DNA of 64,000 bases from Sva-07 sp963829585 (GCA_963829585.1 CAWHJD010000013.1:124001-188000), one strand, 5' to 3'; shown: positions 29,742 to 39,806, counted from the first letter of the stretch. A program made the numbers and translations. The notes: a model not told the origin generated them from the letters alone.

Positions 29742-29747
29742 TACGGT
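29742..29747 (+). promoter_or_regulatory. -10 box for the small Ala/Lys-rich protein (leaderless)
   Basis: TACGGT, 7 nt before ATG 29755. Confidence 0.5.
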
Positions 29748-29754
29748 CGACGTC

Positions 29755-30021
29755 ATGAAGAAGCTCCTCCTGATCATCGCCATCCTCGGTGCGGCAGCTG
29801 CTGCAGTCGCAGCATTCCGTCGCGACGACGTGAAGACCGGGGCCAAGAAGGCCACCACGTCGGCCAGCACCCTCGCCCACCAGGCCAAGGAAAAGATCCA
29901 GCCGGCCGCCGAGAAGGCCGCCGACACCGTGAAGGATGCGACCGACGACGCGACCGAAGCTGTCGCCGATGCAACCGCCGACACGGTCGACGCCGTGAAG
30001 GACGCCGCGTCCACCAACTGA
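29755..30021 (+). CDS. Small membrane-anchored amphipathic-helix protein
   Basis: 88 residues. An N-terminal hydrophobic helix (LLLIIAILGAAAAAVAAF) is followed by a long Ala/Lys/Asp/Thr-rich helix with repeated ADT-KDA and EAVADAT units, resembling YtxH or apolipoprotein/LEA-like proteins. Probably anchored in the membrane with a charged cytoplasmic or periplasmic helix. Function unknown; a stress or envelope role is a guess from composition. Confidence 0.75.
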   Translation: MKKLLLIIAILGAAAAAVAAFRRDDVKTGAKKATTSASTLAHQAKEKIQPAAEKAADTVKDATDDATEAVADATADTVDAVKDAASTN

Positions 30022-30038
30022 GCGACCATGATGGGCGC

Positions 30039-30662
30039 ATGACGATCCAACTGGTCGGTGCCGGCCTCGGCCGCACCGGCACCATGTCGCTCAAACTTGC
30101 ACTCGAACAGCTGCTGGGCGGCACCTGCCATCACATGATGGAGGTGTTCGGGCACCCCGACGAAGTCGCGGTGTGGGACGCGGCGATGAACGGCGAACCC
30201 GTCGACTTCCCGACGCTGCTCGACGAGTACTGCGCCATCGTCGACTACCCGGGCGCGGCGGTGTGGCGGGAGCTGGCGGCGGCGTTCCCGGACGCCCCGG
30301 TGCTGCTGTCGACACGCTCGTCGGCTCAGGTCTGGTGGGACAGTGCGAGTTCGACCATCTTCCCCTCGACGCAACGCCCGGCCGATGGCGACGACCACAG
30401 CCAACGGCACAGGGCGATGATCAACGCCATGTTCGAGCGCAGCCTGGGTGTCGCGTTGGACGACGCCGACGGCGTGATGGCCGCGTACGAAGCGCACAAC
30501 GCAGCCGTGCGCGCCGAGATCGCACCCGAGCGACTGTTCGAGTATCAGCCCGGCGACGGATGGGCTCCCCTGTGCGCGGCGCTCGGGTTGCCGGAGCCGT
30601 CCGAGCCGTTCCCGCACACGAACACCCGCGACGAGTTCCGCTCGCGCGCCGGCCTCGACTGA
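30039..30662 (+). CDS. Sulfotransferase-family protein
   Basis: 207 residues. An N-terminal GAGLGRTGTMSLKLALEQL is the P-loop-like 5'-PSB site that binds PAPS. VLLSTRSSAQVWWDS resembles the 3'-PB region (R...S). The C-terminal LFEYQPGDGWAPLCAALG is typical of the family. It would transfer sulfate from PAPS to an alcohol or sugar acceptor; the acceptor is unknown. It starts 17 nt after the preceding gene. Confidence 0.88.
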   Translation: MTIQLVGAGLGRTGTMSLKLALEQLLGGTCHHMMEVFGHPDEVAVWDAAMNGEPVDFPTLLDEYCAIVDYPGAAVWRELAAAFPDAPVLLSTRSSAQVWWDSASSTIFPSTQRPADGDDHSQRHRAMINAMFERSLGVALDDADGVMAAYEAHNAAVRAEIAPERLFEYQPGDGWAPLCAALGLPEPSEPFPHTNTRDEFRSRAGLD

Positions 30663-30726
30663 TCGCTTCAGCCGAGCCGGCGGCGGCGCCCAACCCTGTG
30701 AGACCCCCTCTCGATCGTTGTCGGGT

Positions 30727-32100
30727 ATGGACGTGGGGGCGTTTCCGACACCGGCCGAGGTGGCCGAACTGTGCGGCGCCGACTCTGATCGGGCGCTGTC
30801 GATCTCGAGGTGGCGCGACGGCAGTTGGAGGCGCGTACGTCGCAGTGTTGGATCGCGCCGACGCCACGGGCCACTTCCGCAACGATGGGCACGCCTCGGT
30901 TCGAGGTTGGGCAGGCGTTGACGAACTCCATCGCCGGTGGAGACCCGGCGTCGTCTGCAGACGATGCGGGCGTTGCGTGACCTGCCCGAGGCCGGTGGTC
31001 ACTGGCTGCGGGCACGATCGGTGTGGAGCAGGTGCGTGAGATCGCGAAACTCCAGCGAACCCACGGCTGCGTGAACTCGTCATCGACGGTGATCAGCGCT
31101 CGTCGAGCACCGACGAAGGACTTCGAGTCGTTCAGCGAGGTGCCGCGCCGGTGGGTGCAGTTCGGGGATCCGCAGGGCGAGCGCCGTCACGCCGAGGCCA
31201 CGAGGCGTGCGCGATCATGTCGAACGCGACGGTGATGGTGTTCGTGCACGCCAAGTGCGGCACCAGGGCAGGGTGCGGCGTTGATGGAGATCTTCCAGCG
31301 CCAGTGCGACGCCGAGTTCCTCGCCGACTGCGGTAACCACCGAGCCTGTCACAGCCGACGACATCGTCGACGACGGCGCCGGGGATCCAATGAGTCGGTC
31401 TGGCACGCACCGACGTCGCAGCGCCGGGATGGACTGCCCTGCATCGTCTGGTGGTGCGCGGTGCGACGGCGTCACCCGACGCGGTGACAGCTGTGAGCCG
31501 CTTGGTGAACATCTTGATGACCAAGAGCCGAGTCACGAGGCCGGAGCTCGCCAGCGATGATGGGCGGCGAGCCGACACGGCGCGGCCACCGTCGACGACA
31601 GTCGACGACAAGCGATGCGAGACCACGACCGGCAGTCGCGATGAGTACACGCGTGATGCGGTGATCGCCTCGATGATCGGCCACGTCCGACGGGTGGTCG
31701 ATCGACTCGTCCGGGCGGGTCACCGACCTCGGTCGTCGCCGCCGCTTCACCGGCGCCGCTCGTGAGGCGGTGTTGTTGGACGGGCGGCGATGTCTGTGGC
31801 CCGGCTGCGGCCGGGCTTCCTCACGCAACCAGATCGACCACACCCACGAGCATGCTCGAGGTGGCGTGACGACGCCCGACAACGGTGGCCCCGCCTGCGG
31901 CCGCCACAACCGCCTCAAGACACGCGGCTACACCGCACACCGCGACGCCACCGGACCTGGCACGTCCACCGCCCCGACGACAGCCGCGCTCGCCGAACCC
32001 TCCGCGGCCGTCAGCCGGCGCAGGTCGGCTCCTCCCCCCGACTCGACGACCAGCGACCGACGACGAGATCCTCGGCGTACGACGAGACGGCATCCTCGAA
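30727..32100 (+). pseudogene. Decayed DUF222-HNH endonuclease gene
   Basis: Pieces of the same protein type as 14627-15989 appear in order but in shifting frames. They are FPTPAEVAELCGADSDRALS, then VLDRADATGHFRNDGHASV, then SVGVEQVREIAKL, and finally an HNH segment with CLWPGCG, IDHTHEH and CGRHNRLKT at about 31786-31925. More than six frame changes and loss of the central region distinguish this from single-indel genes, so it is probably a true relic. Confidence 0.75.
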
Positions 32101-32106
32101 TCGTGA
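32053..32106 (+). pseudogene. VapB-like antitoxin C-terminal remnant
   Basis: The short frame ending TDDEILGVRRDGILES resembles the conserved DEILGYD-type tail of VapB antitoxins, and its TGA overlaps the following GTG by 4 nt as in vapBC operons. The DNA-binding N-terminus is absent; HNH relic sequence lies there instead. Confidence 0.4.
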
Positions 32107-32285
32107 GCCTCGTCGTCGACACGTCGGCGATCAACGAGATCGTGCTGGTATGAGAAGACGACTGCAGAGGCCGTCGAGGCGATCGCCTCGGCCGAGGGCA
32201 GCGACGTCGATCATCGAGCGCCGTGACGCTCGTCGAGGCAACCATGGTCGGCCGACGCGCGGCTACGCACCAAGCGGCGGGTCGC
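32103..32285 (+). pseudogene. VapC-like PIN-domain toxin remnant
   Basis: GTG 32103 begins VSLVVDTSAINEIVL, matching the PIN-domain start with its first catalytic Asp (VVDTSA). After a stop and frame change, SSSAVTLVEATMVG (about 32205-32250) matches the second PIN motif with the conserved Glu. The rest of the PIN domain is not recognisable. A broken vapBC module. Confidence 0.5.
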
Positions 32286-32594
32286 TGGTCGCAGCGGGTG
32301 GATCTGCGAGGCGCCGACATGGCTCGTCGTCGACGTGACGAACGAAACAGCCCTCGACGGTCGATCGACGGCACGGCGGCTCGTCTCGACGAGTAGGCGA
32401 CAAGACACCTGGCGGCCCTCGACAACTCGGCGATATGATTATCGACGTACGCCCTGGCACTGTCGTGCGCCGACGGCTCGCCGTCGCCTCTCGCCACCTT
32501 AGCCGTCACGATTTCGACCGAACGGACATCGCCGTTCGTCGCTCGCCTACCTGAGGCACGATCCGGGCCGCCGGCCACGTACCGTTGACTGCCG
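32286..32594. other. 309-bp region without a gene
   Basis: No credible coding frame on either strand. It probably holds further decayed PIN-domain sequence and the promoter of the methyltransferase; TACCGT at 32580-32585 lies 9 nt before ATG 32595. Confidence 0.4.
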
Positions 32595-33212
32595 ATGGGT
32601 CTCTACGAGCGCCACGTACTCCCGCGGATCATCAACGTCGCATGCGGTGGCGACGACATCGAACGTCAACGCCGCAAGGTCGTGCCGCACGCAACCGGAC
32701 GAGTGCTCGAGGTCGGGATGGGTCCCGGGTTGAACCTCCCGTTCTACGACCGCTCGCAGGTCGAGTTCGTCTGGGGCCTCGAACCCAACGACGGGATGCG
32801 CACGCTGGCGGCCGCGCGCATCGAAGCATCCGACCTCGAGGTTCGCTGGCTGGACCTGCCCGGCGAGGAGATTCCCCTCGACGACGACAGCGTCGACACG
32901 GTGGTGCTCACCTACACGCTCTGCAGCATCGCCGGCTGGGAACAGGCACTCGGCCAGATGCGCCGCGTCCTGAAACCCGGCGGCCGGCTGCTGTTCTCCG
33001 AACACGGCGAATCGCCCGACGAATCGGTGCGCACCTGGCAACACCGCATCAACCCGGCCTGGAAGGTCGTCGCCGGTGGCTGTCACATCACCCGGCGCAT
33101 CCCCGACCTCATCGAACAGGGTGGTTTCGCCATCGAGGAACTCGACGAGGGCTACCTCCCCGGTCCGAAGATCAGCGCCTACCACTACTGGGGCAGCGCC
33201 ACACCGCGCTGA
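32595..33212 (+). CDS. Class I SAM-dependent methyltransferase (UbiE/Methyltransf_11 type)
   Basis: 205 residues. Motif I is VLEVGMGPGLNLPFY, an acidic end of strand 2 is in WGLEPNDGM, motif II is VLTYTLCSI and motif III is RVLKPGGRLLFSEHG. The C-terminal CHITRRIPDLIEQGGF is common in the SAM methyltransferase subgroup with unknown small-molecule acceptors. Stand-alone gene. Confidence 0.9.
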   Translation: MGLYERHVLPRIINVACGGDDIERQRRKVVPHATGRVLEVGMGPGLNLPFYDRSQVEFVWGLEPNDGMRTLAAARIEASDLEVRWLDLPGEEIPLDDDSVDTVVLTYTLCSIAGWEQALGQMRRVLKPGGRLLFSEHGESPDESVRTWQHRINPAWKVVAGGCHITRRIPDLIEQGGFAIEELDEGYLPGPKISAYHYWGSATPR

Positions 33213-33271
33213 ACAGGCCTGCGCCCGCACGAATCGGGCCGTTCGTCCCTGGTGGGATCTAGTGCGGTGAG

Positions 33272-33277
33272 TAGTGT
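33272..33277 (+). promoter_or_regulatory. -10 box for the HtrA-like lipoprotein gene
   Basis: TAGTGT, 32 nt before ATG 33310; here a leader with the ribosome site GGGGGAGGA is present. Confidence 0.4.
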
Positions 33278-33309
33278 CAACACCGACATCCGAACCCGGG
33301 GGAGGACCC

Positions 33310-34919
33310 ATGAATCGCATCATCGTGCTGCTCGCGGCTGGCGCCGTGGCCATGGCATCCTGCGGAGGAGGTGACTCTTCGTCGAGCGACGCCACCACCG
33401 AGGTCGAGACGACCACCGAGACGACGGCCAAGACCGAGACGACCACGGACTCCACAGAGCCGGAGACGACCGACGCGACCGAGTTCGACATCGCCGATGT
33501 CGAGCAGTCCGTCGTCAAGATCCTCGCCGAAGGCACCTTCATCGACCCCGAGGTGGGCGAACAGCGCAACTCGGCCGGAGTCGGCAGTGGGGCGATCGTC
33601 TCCGAAGACGGCATCGTCGTCACGAACAACCACGTCGTCACCGGCGCTGCCCTGTTGCAGGTCACCGTCCCCGGAGAGGACGAACCGGTGAACGCCAAGA
33701 TCCTCGGCGTCAGCGAATGTTCCGACCTCGCGGTGATCCAGCTCGACGGTGCCGGCTACACGCCGCTGTCGTACTTCGACGACGAGGTCGACCACAGGGC
33801 TCGAGGTCTACGCCGCCGGTTACCCCGCCAGCGACGCGAACACGATCGACGAGGTCGACTACACCCTCACCCGCGGCATCATCAGCTCGACGACCGCCAG
33901 CGGCGAGACGAGTTGGGCGTCGGTCGACGAGGTGCTCGAACACGACGCTCGCATCCGCGGCGGCAACTCGGGCGGCCCGCTGGTCGACGCCGAGGGCCAC
34001 ATCGTCGGCTTCAACTACGCCGAGTCTCGGCGAGAGCGACCAGAACTACGCCATCGCGGGCGCCGACGCCCGTCCGATCATCGACGAACTCACCGCAGGG
34101 AACAACGTCGAGTCGATCGGCATCAACGGCGAAGCGGTGCTCGACGAGGAACAGGGAATCAACGGCATCTGGGTGGCGAGCGTCGAGAGCGGTTCGCCGG
34201 CCGACGAGGCCGGCATCCTGCCCGGCGACATCATCACCCGCCTCGAAGGGATCGACCTCGCGCTCGACGGCACGATGAGCGATTACTGCGACGTCATCCG
34301 CACCCAGGGCGCGGACGCCACCATGAGTCTCGAAGTCCTCCGCTTCTCGACCGAGGAGGTCTACGAAGGCCAGCTCAACGGCGACCCGCTGACACTGTCG
34401 TTCTCGTTCGCCCAGACCTACCAGGACGACATCGTGGCCGATCCGGCCACGGACTCGGACACCTACACCGAGTACGTGAACGTCACCGACGACAGCGGCT
34501 CGATCAGCGTCGACGTGCCGGTCGAGTGGTCCGACCTCGACGGCGCACCGAACCCCGACTTCGGGCCGAGCCTCTACGCCGCACCCAACCTCGACGAGTT
34601 CATCAACGGGTTCGGGACGCCGGGCGTCATCATCGAGGCAACGAGCGCTCTCGACATGAACTCCATCGACTCGACACTCGACGAGATCAACTTCGCCGAC
34701 TCGTGCACCTACGAGGGACGTAGCCCGTACTCCGACGTCCTGTACGCAGGATCCCTCGACCTGTGGTCGAACTGCGGCGGTACCGGTGCCATCGTGTTCG
34801 TCGTGGCGGTGACACCCGCCGACGGGAGCTACCTCGCCCGGTTGCTGATCCAGGCAGTCGAGGAACGCGACCTCGACGCCGCCGACCAGATCTTCAACAC
34901 GTTCGTCGCCAGCCCCTGA
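33310..34919 (+). CDS. HtrA-like trypsin-fold protease lipoprotein with PDZ domain, twice frameshifted
   Basis: About 536 residues with frame changes near 33795 and 34025. The signal peptide ends in a lipobox (AMASC, Cys18), then a Thr/Glu-rich linker. The protease triad is visible: His in VVTNNHVV, Asp in SDLAVIQL and Ser in RGGNSGGPL. A PDZ domain follows (GIWVASVESGSPADEAGILPGD). The C-terminal about 200 residues are an unrecognised extracellular domain. Expected role: envelope protein quality control on the outer face of the membrane. All motifs survive across frames, favouring sequence indels. Confidence 0.86.
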
Positions 34920-34936
34920 CGAGAGCCCAACCAGCG

Positions 34937-35788
34937 TCACAGCCAGGTCAACGCGTCGCCGAGCGCGACGCGACCTGGCGTGACGACCGTGGCGTAAACG
35001 CCGAGGTTCTGGCCGAGATCCCGCACGATGTGGCGCAGGATCGAGCGGTCGGCCGGAATCTCGTCGTTGATCTCGCGGGTCACCATCACACAGCGCGGGC
35101 ACGGTGCCCCGAATTCGATCGTCGCCGATCCGAGCGTGGCCCGGCGACCGTTCCAGTCGAACTCGGGATGGCCCGGCGTCGATGCATCGGCGCCGTCGTC
35201 GCCCGCGTCGATGACCAGCGACGGCCGGAACCGCCGGACGTCGACGTTCGAGTCGGGCAGTGCTCGACCGAGCGCAGCAAGTGCCGCCGTGGTCATCACC
35301 ATCAGCGGGAACGCGTCGTAGTAGGTACCCGGAGGCGACTCGAACTCGGCGATCGCCGGCGGGAAGATCGTGAAGTCGGGCAAGGGCTCGTCGTCCTCGC
35401 GTCCGAAGATCGCCCGCATCTCGACCATGATGTCGTCGGAGTCGGGTCCGCCACGCCGGTAGTGCTCGAGATCGTCGGCCGGTCGCAGCCGCTCGAGGCG
35501 AACCGGATGGTCGATCGCCGCGCTCACCCGTTCGTGCACGTCGCTGTCACTGGTGCGCACGGTCGCTGCGTCGGGCAGCGTGATCTCCACGTCGCCGTTG
35601 CCGAGGTCATGGGCGCCGAGCCGCATCAGCGTCCCGATCTTCTTGGCGCCACGGATCCCGCCTCGTTCGAGATCACGCGCCGCCCAGGTGCGGTCGCCGA
35701 CGACGCCGAGCGCGTCGAGTTCGATCGTGTCGGCCGTCTCGCCGATCATCGACTTCACCGGATATCGCCACATCTCGCTCACATGCAT
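34937..35788 (-). CDS. MOSC-domain protein with N-terminal beta-barrel domain
   Basis: 283 residues from ATG 35788; TAGGGT ends 7 nt upstream. The N-terminal MOSC_N segment is WRYPVKSMIGE. The C-terminal MOSC domain includes FRPSLVIDAG and FGAPCPRCVMVTREI with the conserved Cys that binds sulfur or molybdenum cofactor ligand. Relatives (mARC, YcbX) are molybdenum enzymes reducing N-hydroxylated compounds. No ferredoxin domain is fused here. Confidence 0.88.
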   Translation of the reverse strand: MHVSEMWRYPVKSMIGETADTIELDALGVVGDRTWAARDLERGGIRGAKKIGTLMRLGAHDLGNGDVEITLPDAATVRTSDSDVHERVSAAIDHPVRLERLRPADDLEHYRRGGPDSDDIMVEMRAIFGREDDEPLPDFTIFPPAIAEFESPPGTYYDAFPLMVMTTAALAALGRALPDSNVDVRRFRPSLVIDAGDDGADASTPGHPEFDWNGRRATLGSATIEFGAPCPRCVMVTREINDEIPADRSILRHIVRDLGQNLGVYATVVTPGRVALGDALTWL

Positions 35789-35795
35789 GTGCGCG

Positions 35796-35801
35796 ACCCT
35801 A
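35796..35801 (-). promoter_or_regulatory. -10 box for the MOSC gene (leaderless)
   Basis: TAGGGT on the minus strand, 7 nt before ATG 35788. It lies in the 40-bp gap downstream of the alcohol dehydrogenase gene. Confidence 0.5.
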
Positions 35802-35828
35802 TTCGAGCGACCGATGCCGAGGCTCCCG

Positions 35829-36834
35829 TCAGCGTTCGATGACGAGCACTGCAGCACCACGGACCTCGCCACACGACAGGTCGTGCAGCGCCCGATTCGC
35901 GTCCGCCAGTCGATACTCGGCGACGACCGTCCGGATCGGGATCTCGGCCGCCAACCGGAGGAACTCCTCGGCATCGCGGCGGGTGAAGTTCGCGACACTG
36001 CGCAAGCCACGCTCGCGCCACAGCAGGTCGTAGTCGAAGGCCGGGATCTCGTCGAGGTGGATCGCGTTGATCGCCACGGTGCCGCCGGGCCCGACAGCTC
36101 GCAGCGCCGCGACGACGACCGACCCGACGGGAGCGAACGTCACGGCCGCGTCGAGCGGTACCGGGGGAACATCGTCGTAGCCGCCCGCCCATGCCGCGCC
36201 GAGCTCGATCGCCCGCCGACGCTCGGACTCCGACCGGGTGGCCACGTACACCTCGCAGCCCCAGTGGAGCGCCACCTGCATGGCCAACAGCGCGGACGCT
36301 CCGAACCCGAAGAGCCCCAGCCGCCCTCCGGGCCGGATGCCGGACATCTTCAACGACCGGTATCCGATCACACCGCCGCACAGCAGCGGTGCCGCTTCGA
36401 CGTCGGTGAACTGGTCGGGAACGGCGAACGCGAAGTCCGCGCGTGCCGTCATCGTTTCGGCGTATCCGCCGTCGCGGTCCCATCCCGTGAACTCGGCGTC
36501 GGCACAGAGGTTCTCGTTGCCCGCTCGACAGGCGGCGCATCGCACCGCACGACCCGGCCAGCCACGCCACCCCGACGCGATCGCCGACCGTCCAGCGATC
36601 AACGCCCGCGCCGACGGCGGTCACCCGACCCACCACCTGGTGACCCGGCACGATCGGGAGCCGCCGCGCCGGGAGATCCCCCTCGACGAGTTGCAGATCG
36701 GTCCGGCACACCCCGCACGCGGCGACCTCGACGGTGATCTCGCCGGCCGACGGCGCAGGTATCTCGATGTCGACGCTGTCCAGGGGCGCCTGATCGACCG
36801 GACCCGGGTGTCGCAGCTGCTCGGCACGCGTCAC
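35829..36834 (-). CDS. Zinc-dependent alcohol dehydrogenase (AdhP/AdhA-like), frameshifted
   Basis: About 335 residues from GTG 36834, with a frame change near 36545. The catalytic-zinc region is CGVCRTDLQ and PGHQVVG. The structural-zinc Cys cluster (CGxCxxC...C) falls on the frameshift and continues CAACRAGNENLC. The Rossmann motif is LFGFGASA. Oxidises alcohols or reduces aldehydes with NAD(P). It lies 13 nt after the WS/DGAT stop, so a role in supplying fatty alcohol for wax esters is possible but inferred. Confidence 0.87.
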
Positions 36835-36847
36835 CGGCTCATCTCCG

Positions 36848-38302
36848 TCAGAGTTCGAGGATGTCGGTGAACGCAGCCTCGACGGCATCACGGAAGTCGC
36901 CGGGCGCGTCGATCGCAGTCGGATCGATGAAGAGACCGACGTCGAAGCTGTTCTCGTACGACAGCGCCGTTGCGTTGCACGCCGTCCCGGCGACCGGGCC
37001 CATCGAGATGATCCTGAGGACCCGCGCACCCGACACGTACAGGACGAACGGTGCACCGCGCAGGTTCGAGGTGGCGAAGTCGATCTTGCCGGCCGCCGAC
37101 CGGGCCGCACTCGTGACCACGGAGGTGGGCAACAGGTTGGCGATCCCCGACAGGGCCCCCATCCCGCCGCCGGTCGACATCGACTCCCGCTTCTCGACGA
37201 GTCGTTCGTGGATGTCGGCGATGCGTTCGTCGAGTGGCATCGCGGTGCCGGGAACCTGCACCGGCACCGGCGTGAACGAGTTGCCGCCGATGGCGGTGTC
37301 GTGGCGCGTGCTCAACACGAAGCTGGTGTTGAATGCATCGACCTCGACGTCCCGATCGGCGTGGTAGCGGACGGCTCCCTCGGTCATTGCCGCGAGGAAC
37401 AGGTCGTTGATCGTGACGTCGAGACGCTTCGCTGCGGCCTTGAGCTCGTCGAGCGGCACCGAGACGTGCTCGAGGTGGCGATGACGCGACCGCTCCTTCC
37501 ACAGCGGCGACCCGCCTTCGACCTCGTTCCCCGAACCGGTGAGTGCGCCGACCGTCGACGTCAGCGCACCGAGCACTCCCTCGATCGTGTCCCGCGCCCG
37601 CTGCGGATCGGCGGGCCAGATGACCACCTCGCCGGCCACCCGCCGCACGACGCCGAGCTCGCGCCGCACGAGGTGCGCAAGCGACTGACCGAGCGTCGCG
37701 GCGAATCCGTCGGTGAGGTCGCCACCCAGCTGCTTGGCATGATGCGTCTCGACCGCCGCGGCGACGATCGCTTCGAGGTCGATGTCGTCAGGTGGCGGAG
37801 CGTCGGGGTCGAGCTGCTGGTACATCTCGGCCATGCGCAGCTGACCGATGCCATCGGCCACGGCGTGGTGCAGGATCGACCAGATCGCAGACCGTCCGCC
37901 CGAGAGCCCGTCGATCACGACGAAGCGCCACAGCGGCCGCGTCCGATCCAGCGGCTCCTGGTAGAGCTGCGCGGCGAGGTCGAACAGTTGCCGGTCGGTG
38001 CCCGGCTTCGGGAGCCGGAGCCGACGCATGTGGTAGTCGAGGTCGAACTCCGGATCGGGCACCCACGCCGGCGGCGCCAGGCGACCGAGCCCGGGCACCA
38101 CGCGCTCGTAGAGGCGGGGCATCTTGGCGACGGCTCGGCGCATCGTGCGCCGGAAGTGCTCGTCGTCGATCGAGCCCTGCAGGATGGTCAGGGCTGCGCC
38201 GCTCGGGTTGAGCCACGGGTCCTTCTCGATGTTCCACATGAGGGCCTCGTGGTCGGACATGCGGTCGCTGAACCGCATCTCTCGTTCTCGGGTGTCAACC
38301 AT
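36848..38302 (-). CDS. Wax ester synthase / diacylglycerol acyltransferase (WS/DGAT)
   Basis: 484 residues, the usual family length. The catalytic motif HHAVADG is at residues 145-151 (HHxxxDG). Other family features are the N-terminal SDHEALMWNIE and the C-terminal NLRGAPFVLYVSGARV and ENSFDVGLFID. It transfers acyl-CoA to fatty alcohol or diacylglycerol, forming storage wax ester or triacylglycerol on the membrane face. A GAGGA ribosome site precedes ATG 38302. Its neighbours (PlsC-type acyltransferase, alcohol dehydrogenase) fit neutral-lipid synthesis. Confidence 0.93.
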   Translation of the reverse strand: MVDTREREMRFSDRMSDHEALMWNIEKDPWLNPSGAALTILQGSIDDEHFRRTMRRAVAKMPRLYERVVPGLGRLAPPAWVPDPEFDLDYHMRRLRLPKPGTDRQLFDLAAQLYQEPLDRTRPLWRFVVIDGLSGGRSAIWSILHHAVADGIGQLRMAEMYQQLDPDAPPPDDIDLEAIVAAAVETHHAKQLGGDLTDGFAATLGQSLAHLVRRELGVVRRVAGEVVIWPADPQRARDTIEGVLGALTSTVGALTGSGNEVEGGSPLWKERSRHRHLEHVSVPLDELKAAAKRLDVTINDLFLAAMTEGAVRYHADRDVEVDAFNTSFVLSTRHDTAIGGNSFTPVPVQVPGTAMPLDERIADIHERLVEKRESMSTGGGMGALSGIANLLPTSVVTSAARSAAGKIDFATSNLRGAPFVLYVSGARVLRIISMGPVAGTACNATALSYENSFDVGLFIDPTAIDAPGDFRDAVEAAFTDILEL

Positions 38303-38353
38303 GTGCGTCCTCGATCGGTCGTTCGTGTGTTCGTGTCGTTCAGGTGTCGGTGT

Positions 38354-39793
38354 TCAGGTATCGGTGCCCGGGCGGCGGGCGAGCTCGGCCTCAGGGTCTC
38401 CGTGATACCCGGGCGGGTAGGTCCGCGCCAATTCCTCCGGCGTGGGCGTTCGTTGCTCCCGGGCCTCGGCCGGCAGCAACGCGCTGATCGCCTTCATGAT
38501 CTTCTTCGTGTCGGCATCGGCGCTGCGGTACTTCAGGTCCACCGGGGGGCCGACGGTGGCCGTCACGAGCGGGCGATCCGTGAGCGACAGCTTCGGCAGC
38601 CGTGAGTTGCGCGGCCACACCTTCTCGGTTCCCCAGAGCCCGACCGGGATCACCGGCGCGCCCGTGGCCGCCGCAATGCGGGCCGCGCCCCATCGGCCCT
38701 TCAGGACCGGGTCGAAGAAGGCAGGCCCTCGAGGAATGGTGCCCTCGGGGGCGATCATGAGCAGTTCGCCCGCTTCGACGGCAGCGATCGCCGCGTCGAG
38801 CGGTTCGTCGGATCCCGTCCCGCGATCGACGCGTATGCCGCCGGATGCCTTCAGCAGGCGACCGACGAACGGCACGTCGAACACCTCCTTCTTGCCGAGC
38901 CCGCGGACGTTGCGGCCGGCACGGGCGAGCACGAGCGCCATCACGGTCGGGTCGAAGTACGAGCGGTGGTTGAACACCACGATGGCCGGGCCCGACGCCG
39001 GGATGTTCTCGATCCCCTCGAACTCGATGCGGGCGTTCGGCGCCATGATCTGCGGGCGGACGAACGGGCGGCCCCACTCCTGGAGTTCGCGACCGGCGAT
39101 CTTGGCGACACCGTCGGCACGGTCGAAGTGCGTCACCGGCCACCCGCGGATCGTTGCCGTGATCCGCAACTGTGTATCGGGGTTCACGGCGACGGGATGA
39201 CCCACCGACGCGAGCAGCGACGCGTCGAAATAGCTGTCGCTGTACGCCCAGCTCTCGGACAGGTCGACGCCGTGCTCGCGCGCCCACTCGGCGATGGCAT
39301 CGGCCTTCGTCCGTCCCCACACGAACGGTCCGTCCATCCGGCCGGTGTACGTCTCCCCGTCGGGCCCGTCGGTGCGTACCCAACGGGTCGCAACGGTGGC
39401 GTCGAAGCCCAGGCGTTCGGCGAACGGTTCGACGAACGGCCGCGGCGACGTGGTGGCGATCACCAGGAGGTGGCCGGCAGCACGGTGCTCCTCGATCGCC
39501 CTGGCCGCGCCCGGCAGCAGCATGCCGGCGAGCTCCTCGGCCGCGTCGCGCATCGCTGCCTCGACCGTGGCAGTACTCCATCCGGCCGACGTCCGGCTGG
39601 CCAGCCGCGCCGGCTGCATCAACAGCCAGGTCTCGCCGAACTGCTCGTAGAACCGCGTGAACACGTCGATGAGCGGCAGGTCGTGCCCGCCGCCGAGCCC
39701 GTGCTCGGCAAGATGCTTGCGGAACACGGTCGCCGACGACGAGGTGATCAACGTCCGATCGAGATCGAAGATTGCGGCCACCGGTCTCGCCAT
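38354..39793 (-). CDS. Bifunctional HAD-IB phosphatase / PlsC-type acyltransferase
   Basis: 479 residues from ATG 39793; TAGTCT ends 7 nt upstream. Residues 1-220 are a HAD-IB phosphatase (FDLDRT with Asp10 and Asp12; SYFDASLL). Residues 250-440 are a 1-acylglycerol-3-phosphate acyltransferase with NHRSYFD (His276, Asp281) and EGTIPRG (350-356). The same fusion occurs in mycobacterial PlsC. It could make phosphatidic acid and dephosphorylate a product or lipid, feeding the adjacent WS/DGAT. Likely membrane-associated. Confidence 0.92.
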   Translation of the reverse strand: MARPVAAIFDLDRTLITSSSATVFRKHLAEHGLGGGHDLPLIDVFTRFYEQFGETWLLMQPARLASRTSAGWSTATVEAAMRDAAEELAGMLLPGAARAIEEHRAAGHLLVIATTSPRPFVEPFAERLGFDATVATRWVRTDGPDGETYTGRMDGPFVWGRTKADAIAEWAREHGVDLSESWAYSDSYFDASLLASVGHPVAVNPDTQLRITATIRGWPVTHFDRADGVAKIAGRELQEWGRPFVRPQIMAPNARIEFEGIENIPASGPAIVVFNHRSYFDPTVMALVLARAGRNVRGLGKKEVFDVPFVGRLLKASGGIRVDRGTGSDEPLDAAIAAVEAGELLMIAPEGTIPRGPAFFDPVLKGRWGAARIAAATGAPVIPVGLWGTEKVWPRNSRLPKLSLTDRPLVTATVGPPVDLKYRSADADTKKIMKAISALLPAEAREQRTPTPEELARTYPPGYHGDPEAELARRPGTDT

Positions 39794-39800
39794 GATCGCG

Positions 39801-39806
39801 AGACTA
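39801..39806 (-). promoter_or_regulatory. -10 box for the HAD-PlsC gene (leaderless)
   Basis: TAGTCT on the minus strand, 7 nt before ATG 39793. Confidence 0.5.

Noticed and set aside
34011..35102. 363-codon minus-strand open frame
   Set aside because: Antisense to the HtrA-like gene and overlapping the MOSC gene in another frame; no recognisable domains.
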